A stretch of 64,000 nt of DNA from DASZUK01 sp963844575. Its GTDB lineage: Bacteria; Actinomycetota; Acidimicrobiia; Acidimicrobiales; RAAP-2. Numbering within the stretch: position 1 is the first letter of the stretch; each line of letters starts with the position of its first letter. Of the stretch, positions 57,663 through 64,000 are shown piece by piece. The notes under the pieces were generated by a model that was not told the DNA's origin, searched no databases, and saw only the letters and a list, made by a program, of their open reading frames with translations. The position numbers were made by a program, and so were the translations under genes. The stretch is from assembly GCA_963844575.1 (NCBI GenBank), contig CAWJOU010000005.1, positions 248,001-312,000 on the forward strand. The letters are read 5' to 3'.

Positions 57663-58838
57663 ATGATCTCCGTCCCTCCTACGGACCTCGGCGCAGAGCT
57701 CGAGGCGATCGCCGAGATCGACGATCTCCGGCGACAGCTCAAGTGGCGCGTCGCCGATGGGCCTCGTCGGTGGTACGGCGGTCTGCGGCGCCTCGTGTTC
57801 GCCAAGGCGGTACAGGGGTCGAACGCGATCGAGGGCTACAACGCCACGACCGACGACGTGCTGGCCGCGGTCGAGGACGAGGAAACGGTCGAAGCGTCCA
57901 TGGAGACGCGCCTTGCACTCCAGGGGTACCGCGACGCCATGACGTACGTCGTCCAACTTGCCGACGACGACAACCTGGACGTTGACGAGTCGCTGCTGAA
58001 GTCGCTCCACTTCATGATGCTCAAACACGATCTGTCGAAGCGCCCGGGGCGGTGGCGGGCTGGCGACGTGTTCGTGAAGCGAGAGCCCTCCGGCGAGATC
58101 GTCTACGAGGCTCCGGACGTCTTGGCAGTTCCCCGCCTCATTGGCGAGCTGATGGAGTGCGTCAACGGCCACGATGGACCGCTGTTGGTCCGCGCCACGA
58201 TGGCCCACCTGAACCTCACCATGATCCATCCCTTCAAGGACGGCAACGGGCGGATGGCTCGCTGTCTGCAGACGCTGGTCCTGGCCAGAGAGAAGGTCGT
58301 GGCTCCCGTGTTCTCCTCGATCGAGGAGGAGATCGGGCGGAACCCCGAGGCGTACTTCGCCGTGCTCGGTGACGTCGGGGGTGGGTCGTGGCACCCGGAG
58401 AACGACGCGCGACCGTGGATCCGCTACTGCCTCAACTGTCACTATCGACAGGGCCAGCGCGTTCTCCGGCGAGTACGAGAGGTCGAAGACGTCTGGGCCC
58501 GCTTCGAGCAATTGGTCAACGAGTGGGGACTCCCGGCCCGCGCTGTAGGACCCCTGTGCGATGCCTCTCGCGGTCTGCGGATGCACAACTGGAACTACCG
58601 GCTCGCTGTTCAGGAATCGGAGGGGTACCCAATCGACCCGGCGATGGCGAGCCGCGACCTGAAGGCCCTCGTGAACGCCGGATTGCTCACCCCCCGTGGG
58701 GAGACTCGCGGTCGCTACTACCTCGGTACGCCTGACCTGAGGGCTGTGCGAAAAGAGGTCCGATCGAGATATCCGATCGGGCCGGCCACCGATCTCTTCG
58801 AGACAGGCGGTCAGCAGCTTCAGCTGATGCCGACCTGA
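57663..58838 (+). CDS. Fic-domain protein (AMP-transferase type), class II inhibitory motif
   Basis: 391 residues. The catalytic loop HPFKDGNGRMAR matches HPFx[D/E]GNGRxxR, so the domain is likely active in nucleotidyl transfer to a hydroxyl group of a target protein. An N-terminal inhibitory helix SNAIEG fits [S/T]xxxE[G/N], which identifies a class II, self-inhibited Fic protein. A C-terminal winged helix (~ residues 295-365; MASRDLKALVNAGLLTPRGE with TRGRYYLGTP) could bind DNA. Intact frame, own promoter with atypical composition, no antitoxin gene beside it: a self-contained module, probably acquired. Target unknown. Confidence 0.9.
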   Translation: MISVPPTDLGAELEAIAEIDDLRRQLKWRVADGPRRWYGGLRRLVFAKAVQGSNAIEGYNATTDDVLAAVEDEETVEASMETRLALQGYRDAMTYVVQLADDDNLDVDESLLKSLHFMMLKHDLSKRPGRWRAGDVFVKREPSGEIVYEAPDVLAVPRLIGELMECVNGHDGPLLVRATMAHLNLTMIHPFKDGNGRMARCLQTLVLAREKVVAPVFSSIEEEIGRNPEAYFAVLGDVGGGSWHPENDARPWIRYCLNCHYRQGQRVLRRVREVEDVWARFEQLVNEWGLPARAVGPLCDASRGLRMHNWNYRLAVQESEGYPIDPAMASRDLKALVNAGLLTPRGETRGRYYLGTPDLRAVRKEVRSRYPIGPATDLFETGGQQLQLMPT

Positions 58839-58889
58839 CAACCGCCGCCCCCTGGCGTCGGAAGCCGGAGATCGTCGAGCCGTAACCGG

Positions 58890-59390
58890 TCAGTCGTAGT
58901 AGCCGGAGTGGATGTAGACGCACGGCACGCCCTCGGCCTCGAACATGGCGTGGTTCGCCGGGTCGTCCTCGAGGGCCAGGCGCAGGTCGAAACCGTAGGT
59001 TCGGAGGTCGTCGACGACCGCCTGCTTGAACATCGTCACTTGGGAGTAGTCACCCCGGTCACGCATGACGAGGAGGTCCCAACGCAGGCCGTAGCGCTCC
59101 AGCCAGGCCAGCGTCTGTGGCCGCACCCGGAACGGCCGGCCGGTGAGCAGTACGACGTGGAGCGCCGGATCGAGCAGCTCGAGCAGGCGGGCGATCTCGC
59201 CGATCACGGGGTCGTCGCCGCAGGCCTCGAAGAACGCGGTCCAGTCGCGCCGGCCGCGCTCGATGAAGTGCTGCCGGGAGGTCGCGTCGGAGAGCACGCC
59301 GTCGATGTCGAAGACGACCGTCGGCCCTGGCTCGACCGCCGCGGCCCGCCAACGCCAGTTCGGCGGCACCCGCACCGCCTCTTCGCCCAC
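58890..59390 (-). CDS. HAD-superfamily phosphatase (PNKP/acid phosphatase-like)
   Basis: 166 residues from GTG 59390, which has AGAGGGG seven bases upstream; longer frames run through repetitive DNA. HAD motif I is TVVFDIDGVLSDAT (DxD), motif II LLTGRPFR, motif III the Lys of MFKQAVVDDL, and motif IV LALEDDPANH. FIERGRRDWTAFFEACGDDP is a small cap typical of phage/polynucleotide kinase 3'-phosphatase-like members. Substrate unknown. Convergent with fic (51 bp apart). Confidence 0.8.
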   Translation of the reverse strand: MGEEAVRVPPNWRWRAAAVEPGPTVVFDIDGVLSDATSRQHFIERGRRDWTAFFEACGDDPVIGEIARLLELLDPALHVVLLTGRPFRVRPQTLAWLERYGLRWDLLVMRDRGDYSQVTMFKQAVVDDLRTYGFDLRLALEDDPANHAMFEAEGVPCVYIHSGYYD

Positions 59391-59583
59391 TGCCAATCCC
59401 CTCTGTCCTTTCACCACGCCCGGCCCGCGCGTTCGCGCCGCCCGCGTTCGCGCCGCCCGCGTTGGCGGCGCCGGTTCGGCGCACCGCGCCCGGTCGCGGA
59501 GCCTACCGGGCGGCTCTCCGGGCACCGCCGACGCCGCACCGCGCTGGCGGACGTCACCCTCCGGTTCACTGGTCAGGTGGAAT

Positions 59584-59850
59584 TCATCCCGGCGACGACC
59601 CTCCGGGCCGGTGTCGCAACCACAGCAGAACGAACCGCTGTTGCTTATCGTCCACCGCGTAGGCGAGCAGGTAGCGCTCGGCAACGACTGCTTCGTGGAA
59701 GTCCACGCCCCGCATGGTCCGCAGGTTCGTCCGAGGCGGTCCGTCTGCCAACCAGGTGACCAGCATTTCAGTCAGAGCCTCGGCGACGTTGGGCTCCAGC
59801 CCGACGAGATCTGCTCGGACGCCGCTGGTGAAGTCGGCGTGCCAGAGCAC
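59584..59850 (-). CDS. Putative type II toxin (RelE/ParE-like)
   Basis: 88 residues, start GTG 59850. LTEMLVTWLADGPPRTNLRT, VDFHEAVVAERYLLAYAVDD and QQRFVLLWLRHRP are consistent with the beta-sheet core of a RelE/ParE-type toxin: basic C-terminus and alternating hydrophobic strands. No catalytic set can be proven. Its start is 2 bp downstream of the small gene at 59853-60002 in the classic antitoxin-toxin order. Confidence 0.6.
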   Translation of the reverse strand: MLWHADFTSGVRADLVGLEPNVAEALTEMLVTWLADGPPRTNLRTMRGVDFHEAVVAERYLLAYAVDDKQQRFVLLWLRHRPGGSSPG

Positions 59851-59852
59851 GC

Positions 59853-60002
59853 CTACTGGTGCAGCGTCCCGAAGAGCTCCCGGAGCTCGGTCTCGTCGTT
59901 GCAGCGGACCAGGTAGCCGTCCCGCTCGTCCCGCTTTGCCTCTTCGAGGCGACGGGCCATCTGCTCGTCGGTAAGGCTGGGGACGGTGGCCTGCCGGGTC
60001 AT
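59853..60002 (-). CDS. Small putative antitoxin
   Basis: 49 residues from ATG 60002: TRQATVPSLTDEQMARRLEE, then AKRDERDGYLVRCNDETELR with a helical acidic end. Charged and helical, typical of the toxin-neutralising region of short antitoxins, with no clear DNA-binding domain. Two bases before the putative toxin gene and co-directional with it; the small size would make it easy to miss. Confidence 0.55.
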   Translation of the reverse strand: MTRQATVPSLTDEQMARRLEEAKRDERDGYLVRCNDETELRELFGTLHQ

Positions 60003-60033
60003 GGACCCGATCGTACTGGACGGAGGTTGCCGC

Positions 60034-62229
60034 TCACTGTCCGGCGATACCGGAGACCGACGCCGCCAGGTGGATCCCGCCCAGCGAGCCCAGGAAGACG
60101 GCGTCGCCGTAGGCGTACACCGACCCATCGGCGCCGGCCTCCCAATAGCCCCCGCCATCCGGGGTGTAGGTGACGCCGACGACGGGGAACGGCGCGGCTA
60201 TGTTCTGGCCCGGGACCGAACCGAGATAGCTGGCGTTGCCGAACGAGAAGATGCCGCCGTCCGACGCGCTGAGCAGGTACCCGTTGCCATTGGGGGTGGC
60301 GGCGATGCCGACGATCGGCTTGTTCAACGCCTTGCCGCCCATCGAGCCGTAGAAGGTGGCGTCACCGAAGGCGAAGATGCCGCCGTCCGAGGCCACCTCC
60401 CAGTAGCCCTGGCCGTCCGGCGTCGCCGCGATGCCGACGATCGGCTTGTTCAACGCCTTGCCGCCCATCGAGCCGTAGAAGGTGGCGTCGCCGAAGGCGA
60501 AGATGCCGCCGTCGCTGGCCACCTCCCAGTAGCCCCTGCCGTCGGGCGTCGCCGCGATGCCGACGATCGGTTGGTTGAGCGGCTTGCCGCCCATCGAGCC
60601 GTAGAAGGTGGCGTCGCCGAAGGCGAAGATGCCGCCGTCGCTGGCCACCTCCCAGTAGCCCCTGCCGTCGGGCGTCGCCGCGATGCCGACGATCGGTTGG
60701 TTGAGCGGTTTCCCGCCCATCGAGCCGGCGAACGCCGCGTTGCCGAAGGCGAAGACGCCGCCGTCACGCGCCGCGAGGAGCATTCCCTGATTGGCGGCCG
60801 GCGGCAGCACCATCTGCTCGATGATCGGCACCAGGCCGGGGTTTGTCCCCCCGGCGTTCGTCGCCGTACTGCCGACCGCCCAACAGGCCGTGCCCCGCAG
60901 GCACGTGACGGAGTACAGGATGCTGATCACGGTGACGTTCGGGCTCGGCTGGACCGACCACGACGATCCGTTCCAGCTGTCGATGAAGCCGGTCGGCTGA
61001 AGGTGTGTGCCTGTCCCTGTACCGCCGCCTGTACCTGTGCTGCTGCCTGTCGTGCCTGTGGCGCCGCTTGTCGTCCCTGTGCCTTTGCCTGTCCCTGTGC
61101 CTTTGCTGCCGCCTGTCGCACCGGCCGTGCCGACCGCCCAACAGCGTGTGGCGTCGAGGCAGGAGACGCCCTCCAGCAGACCCCTGGTCGCATCGAGGGG
61201 GGTCGGGCTCGGCACGACCGACCACGAGGACCCGTTCCACTTCTCCATCAGCGCACCAGCCGGCTTGCCCTTGCCGTTCGTGATCGCCCCCGTGGCCCAG
61301 CAGTCCAGACTGCTGAGGCAGGTGACGCCGCTCAGGTAGCTCCCGTCGGGTGTGGCCGGCCGATAGCTCGGGACGACCGACCACGTGGCGCCGTTCCACT
61401 GCTCGATCAGGCCTTGGTCCCCCGGACCGCCCGGAAGGTTCGGCACTGTCGATGTCTCGACCGTCGCTCCCGCGGTCCCGACCGCCCAACAGTCCGACGC
61501 ACTCGCACAGGACACGCCGTTGAGCTGGCTGTACGTCCCGGCCGCCGGCGCGCTCGCCCCGACGGACCAGGTCGATCCGTTCCACTGCTCGGTGAGGACA
61601 CCCTGACCGGTGCCTGTCGGCGTCGCCGTATTGCCGACGGCCCAGCAGTCCGACGCGTTGACGCAGTCGACGCTCCGAAGGAACGCTCCGGTGGTCCCGA
61701 CCGGCGTTGGGCTCGGCACGACCGACCACGTCGTGCCGTTCCAGTTCTCCGTGAGCGTGCCGAAGGGTGATGGACCCGCGGTCACGCCCTGAGCGCCGCC
61801 GACCGCCCAACAGTCCGAGCTCGTGACGCACGTGACGCCGAAGAGGGCATAGCCACCGGGCGACGGGGCGATCGGGCTGGGCGCGAGCGACCACGCCGAA
61901 CCGTTCCACTGCTCGATCAACGCCGCGGTGGTCGAGCTCGACCCTGTGCCGCCCGAGATGGAAAACCCGACGGCCCAACATTCGAAGGCGTTGGCACACG
62001 CGCTCCCGAGGACGAAGTCGTCGCCGAGGGCGGGGTTCACGGTGCTCGGCGTCGTGACGATGTTCCAGCCGGAAGGAATCGCCGCGCCAGCCGGTGCCGA
62101 CTGACCGATCGCCACGAGGGGTGCCGCCACGACGATCAGTGCCGCCGCCGCTCGAAGCGCCCAGGCGTGGCGAGCGCCCGATCGTCCGTCGCCCGCGGGC
62201 GACCTACCTACGAGTCCGCCTATGGCCAT
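60034..62229 (-). CDS. Secreted repeat protein with two kinds of beta-propeller-like repeats
   Basis: 731 residues from ATG 62229 (GGAGG just upstream; the same frame runs open to 63870 but that is noncoding shadow). A signal peptide (ALRAAAALIVVAAPLVAIGQ) is followed by about seven repeats with the pattern CVNASDCWAVG...EQWNGSTWSVVPSPTP (~ residues 45-410; each with a CxxxxxCWAVG pair of cysteines), and then by five to six 42-residue repeats DGGIFAFGDATFYGSMGGKP, LNQPIVGIAATPDGRGYWEV (~ residues 440-725). Extracellular and probably propeller-shaped. The second repeat type is one I associate with Acidimicrobiia. Likely surface binding; no enzyme motif. Confidence 0.85.
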   Translation of the reverse strand: MAIGGLVGRSPAGDGRSGARHAWALRAAAALIVVAAPLVAIGQSAPAGAAIPSGWNIVTTPSTVNPALGDDFVLGSACANAFECWAVGFSISGGTGSSSTTAALIEQWNGSAWSLAPSPIAPSPGGYALFGVTCVTSSDCWAVGGAQGVTAGPSPFGTLTENWNGTTWSVVPSPTPVGTTGAFLRSVDCVNASDCWAVGNTATPTGTGQGVLTEQWNGSTWSVGASAPAAGTYSQLNGVSCASASDCWAVGTAGATVETSTVPNLPGGPGDQGLIEQWNGATWSVVPSYRPATPDGSYLSGVTCLSSLDCWATGAITNGKGKPAGALMEKWNGSSWSVVPSPTPLDATRGLLEGVSCLDATRCWAVGTAGATGGSKGTGTGKGTGTTSGATGTTGSSTGTGGGTGTGTHLQPTGFIDSWNGSSWSVQPSPNVTVISILYSVTCLRGTACWAVGSTATNAGGTNPGLVPIIEQMVLPPAANQGMLLAARDGGVFAFGNAAFAGSMGGKPLNQPIVGIAATPDGRGYWEVASDGGIFAFGDATFYGSMGGKPLNQPIVGIAATPDGRGYWEVASDGGIFAFGDATFYGSMGGKALNKPIVGIAATPDGQGYWEVASDGGIFAFGDATFYGSMGGKALNKPIVGIAATPNGNGYLLSASDGGIFSFGNASYLGSVPGQNIAAPFPVVGVTYTPDGGGYWEAGADGSVYAYGDAVFLGSLGGIHLAASVSGIAGQ
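60080..60780. repeat. 126-bp coding tandem repeats in the secreted repeat protein gene
   Basis: The DNA for the 42-residue units is repeated head to tail. The two units near 60.49-60.74 kb are almost identical in sequence (GGCAAGGCGTTGAACAAGCC or GGCAAGCCGCTCAACCAACC variants at the same position), indicating recent duplication or gene conversion. Outer units are more diverged. Short-read assembly could collapse or expand the array. Confidence 0.85.
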
Positions 62230-62382
62230 GACACCTCCGCCAGATTGGTGTCTCCCCAGGCTACGCACGGAGGGGCCGGGTTTCACGGGATGCTCGCCGC
62301 GACCGGCTGAGAGGGGACTGTGGCCCGCCTGGGAGAAGAGTGAAGGATCGCCGCGGCAGGCATGCCACGATGGAGGCTGACC

Positions 62383-64000
62383 ATGTCCACCATTGACGTC
62401 GACGAGCCGCTGGGCGCCATCGAGGCGACGGTGACGACCGACCTGGCCACCGCCACCCGGGTCGACGTCCCGCTCGGTCGTCGGGTCATGGTCGTCGGCG
62501 ACCTGTTGCTGTCGGCCGAGAGCTCGCCGTCGTCCCAGGCGCTGGCGGCCGACGTCGCCCAGACGCTCGAACGGTGGCAGGGGCCCGGGACGGTCATCAT
62601 CTGCGGGAACCTGTTCGCCGGCCCGTGCGGCGACGAGCCGCTCGACGCCGACGTCGTCCGGCGGGCCCTCGACGCCCACCGCGAGCTGGCCGACGCCGTC
62701 CGCGGCTTCACCGCCCGCCCGGACTGCCGCCTGCTCGTCCTGCCCGGCTGGCGGGATCCGGAGGTCGCCACCGATCCGGCCGTCGTGACCGAGCTCTACG
62801 CGCTCGGGCTCGAGGTCACCCAGGCCGTCGACCTGCACCTCGTGACCGCGGCCGGTGACCGCCGCGTCCTCGTCCGACCCGGGCACCCGGTCGACGGCGG
62901 TCCGGGTATCGCCGATGCCCGGACCGCCGAGCACCGGCCATGGTTGGCCGGCATCGACCGCCTCGAGGACCCCGGCGCGTCCGGGCGGTTCGTCAGCTCC
63001 CGCACGCTCTACCGCCGGCTCGGCCGGTTCATCTGGGTCCCGCCGCTGCTCGCCGTCGTCGTCGCCCTCGTCATCCGGCTGACGGTCGTCTTCCACGGCG
63101 TCTACCACCTCGTCCACCGGGCGTCCGGGCCGCGCCACGTCCTGATCCGTGCGTACAGCGCGTCGTGGCCGAACCGGTTCCTCTTCACCGTCGTCGTCGT
63201 CGCCGGGCTCGAGCTCGTCCTCGCCGCGGTCGTCGCCGTCCTGTCCTGGCGGATCTGGCGGGCCCACGGCGGCGGCGACCTCCGGCCACCGTGGGCCGAT
63301 CGCTCGCTCGACGCGCCCGGCGGCGCGCCGCCGTCGAGCGCGCTGGCTGTCGGCTCGCTGGCCGCGCTCGACGAGGCCCGCGCCCTGATCGTCGGCGGCC
63401 TGACCGGGCTCGTCGCCGGCGGCGGGCTGCGGGCCGAGCTCGCCCATCTCGGCCCCGGCTTCTTCGCCTGTCCCGGCGGCACCACCGAGCTCGTCCGCGA
63501 GCACCGTGGCCGCGTCGGCCTCCCGCCCGTTTTCCTCCACCACCGCCAGTCGAGCTCGATCGAGCTCGAGACCGGCGCCGACCTGCACGTCCGGCTGCTG
63601 CTCGCCGACATCGACCTGCCGACGTCGACCACGCTCGAGCGGATCGCCACCGGCTACCACGTCGTCAAGGGCCGTAAACCGGCCGCCGACCTGCACCCGG
63701 CCCTCGTCGCGTCGTGGCCGCGCGGTGCGTCGTGGCCGCCTGCACCAGACGTCGCCGCCAATCGTGTCCGTATGCGGCGCGTCCGGCGGCTCGCCGCGGC
63801 CGCCATCTTCCTCGCCGGCCTCTTCGACCTGCTCGTCGCCGTCAGCCGACCGGCCGCCGACCACCTGCACCTCGTCCGCGAGTATGTGCCGCTCGGCGTC
63901 TCCCAGGCCGCCGGCGCGCTCGTCGCGCTCGCCGGGATCGGGCTGATGATGCTCGCCCGCGGCGTGCGGCGCGGCCAGTGGCGGGCGTGGATCGTCGCGG
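62383..64000 (+). CDS. Metallophosphoesterase-like domain fused to MprF/LPG-synthase-like membrane region (cut by window edge)
   Basis: From ATG 62383 (GGAGG upstream) the frame stays open to the right edge, 539 residues seen. Residues ~1-200 look like a degenerate calcineurin-like phosphoesterase: VMVVGDLLLSAESS and VIICGNLFAGPCGD stand where active enzymes have GDxH and GNHD, so the metal ligands are missing. Residues ~215-240 and ~270-290 are membrane helices (FIWVPPLLAVVVALVIRLTV; FTVVVVAGLELVLAAVVAVL), then a soluble region to ~460, and a third membrane part ending VPLGVSQAAGALVALAGIGL, MMLARGVRRGQWRAWIV, which resembles the start of lysylphosphatidylglycerol synthase (MprF/LysX) membrane domains. 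The catalytic DUF2156 part would lie beyond the window. Confidence 0.7.
   Translation, partial: MSTIDVDEPLGAIEATVTTDLATATRVDVPLGRRVMVVGDLLLSAESSPSSQALAADVAQTLERWQGPGTVIICGNLFAGPCGDEPLDADVVRRALDAHRELADAVRGFTARPDCRLLVLPGWRDPEVATDPAVVTELYALGLEVTQAVDLHLVTAAGDRRVLVRPGHPVDGGPGIADARTAEHRPWLAGIDRLEDPGASGRFVSSRTLYRRLGRFIWVPPLLAVVVALVIRLTVVFHGVYHLVHRASGPRHVLIRAYSASWPNRFLFTVVVVAGLELVLAAVVAVLSWRIWRAHGGGDLRPPWADRSLDAPGGAPPSSALAVGSLAALDEARALIVGGLTGLVAGGGLRAELAHLGPGFFACPGGTTELVREHRGRVGLPPVFLHHRQSSSIELETGADLHVRLLLADIDLPTSTTLERIATGYHVVKGRKPAADLHPALVASWPRGASWPPAPDVAANRVRMRRVRRLAAAAIFLAGLFDLLVAVSRPAADHLHLVREYVPLGVSQAAGALVALAGIGLMMLARGVRRGQWRAWIVA

Noticed and set aside
60080..60780. Possible CRISPR or satellite array
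   Set aside because: Units are 126 bp without unique spacers and translate to conserved 42-residue protein repeats; it is coding.
62230..63870. Upstream extension of the secreted repeat protein frame (540 more residues)
   Set aside because: A signal peptide and ribosome-binding site mark the start at 62229; the extension is antisense to the metallophosphoesterase-like gene and has no domains.

Overview
The window is high-GC DNA from an actinobacterium, most probably an uncultured member of the Acidimicrobiia. This placement is inferred from gene content: a truncated DUF222/HNH gene at the left edge, a KstR-type TetR regulator, an actinobacterial bc1-aa3 oxidase set (QcrC with two CxxCH motifs, CtaF), F420-type LLM oxidoreductase, HelD, and a large secreted protein with GIFAFGDA/GIAATPDG repeats of a kind I associate with that class. 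At least eight genes start 6-8 nt after a TAnnnT hexamer, which looks like leaderless transcription. I see no rRNA, tRNA or CRISPR array.

Layout. 0.5-2.8 kb: alkylation-repair pair (Ada-AlkA, Ogt), both frameshifted as sequenced. 2.9-4.6 kb: an SDR with a low-complexity insert and a secreted protein. 4.7-6.06 kb: an insertion sequence with doubled terminal repeats. 6.1-10.5 kb: amidohydrolase, two acyl-CoA dehydrogenases and an LLM oxidoreductase, carrying eight frameshifts between them. 10.6-15 kb: membrane protein, CrtC-like protein, aldehyde dehydrogenase, cyclase-like hydrolase. 15-20 kb: two-component system, TetR, FUSC protein. 20.2-22 kb: kstR-like gene and a zinc alcohol dehydrogenase. 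An exact KstR-consensus site lies before the kstR-like gene and a 7-of-8 match lies between the CrtC-like and aldehyde dehydrogenase genes, so much of 6-22 kb may be a lipid or steroid catabolic regulon.

22-31 kb: ABC exporter, GH31 and GH1-like proteins (the GH1-like one has lost both catalytic glutamates), an alpha/beta hydrolase, a DoxX-Rieske fusion with an internal twin-arginine segment, and a crotonase. 31.1-34.7 kb: tatA and ctaC-ctaD-ctaF (ctaD frameshifted once). The rest of the terminal respiratory chain, ctaE-qcrC-qcrA-qcrB, is at 44.4-48.7 kb on the other strand. Between them is an accessory stretch (35-43 kb): a toxin-antitoxin-like pair, MarR plus cupin with a palindromic operator, patatin, pentapeptide-repeat protein, and a phosphoesterase gene split by an IS3-type element.

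48.8-57.6 kb: HelD with a long acidic insert, YbjQ-family protein, hemE, a ferrochelatase-protoporphyrinogen/coproporphyrinogen oxidase fusion, and an Lnt homologue with Ser in place of Cys. Heme made here would feed the nearby cytochromes. 57.6-64 kb: a stand-alone Fic protein with its own promoter, a HAD phosphatase, a small toxin-antitoxin pair, the secreted repeat protein, and the start of a metallophosphoesterase-like/MprF-like membrane protein that runs off the right edge.

Main caveat: ten single-base frameshifts lie between 0.8 and 9.7 kb, with single ones at about 17.0 and 33.2 kb. Open, well-biased codons on both sides of each break, including in ctaD, make sequencing or assembly error more likely than true decay, but the sequence alone cannot decide.
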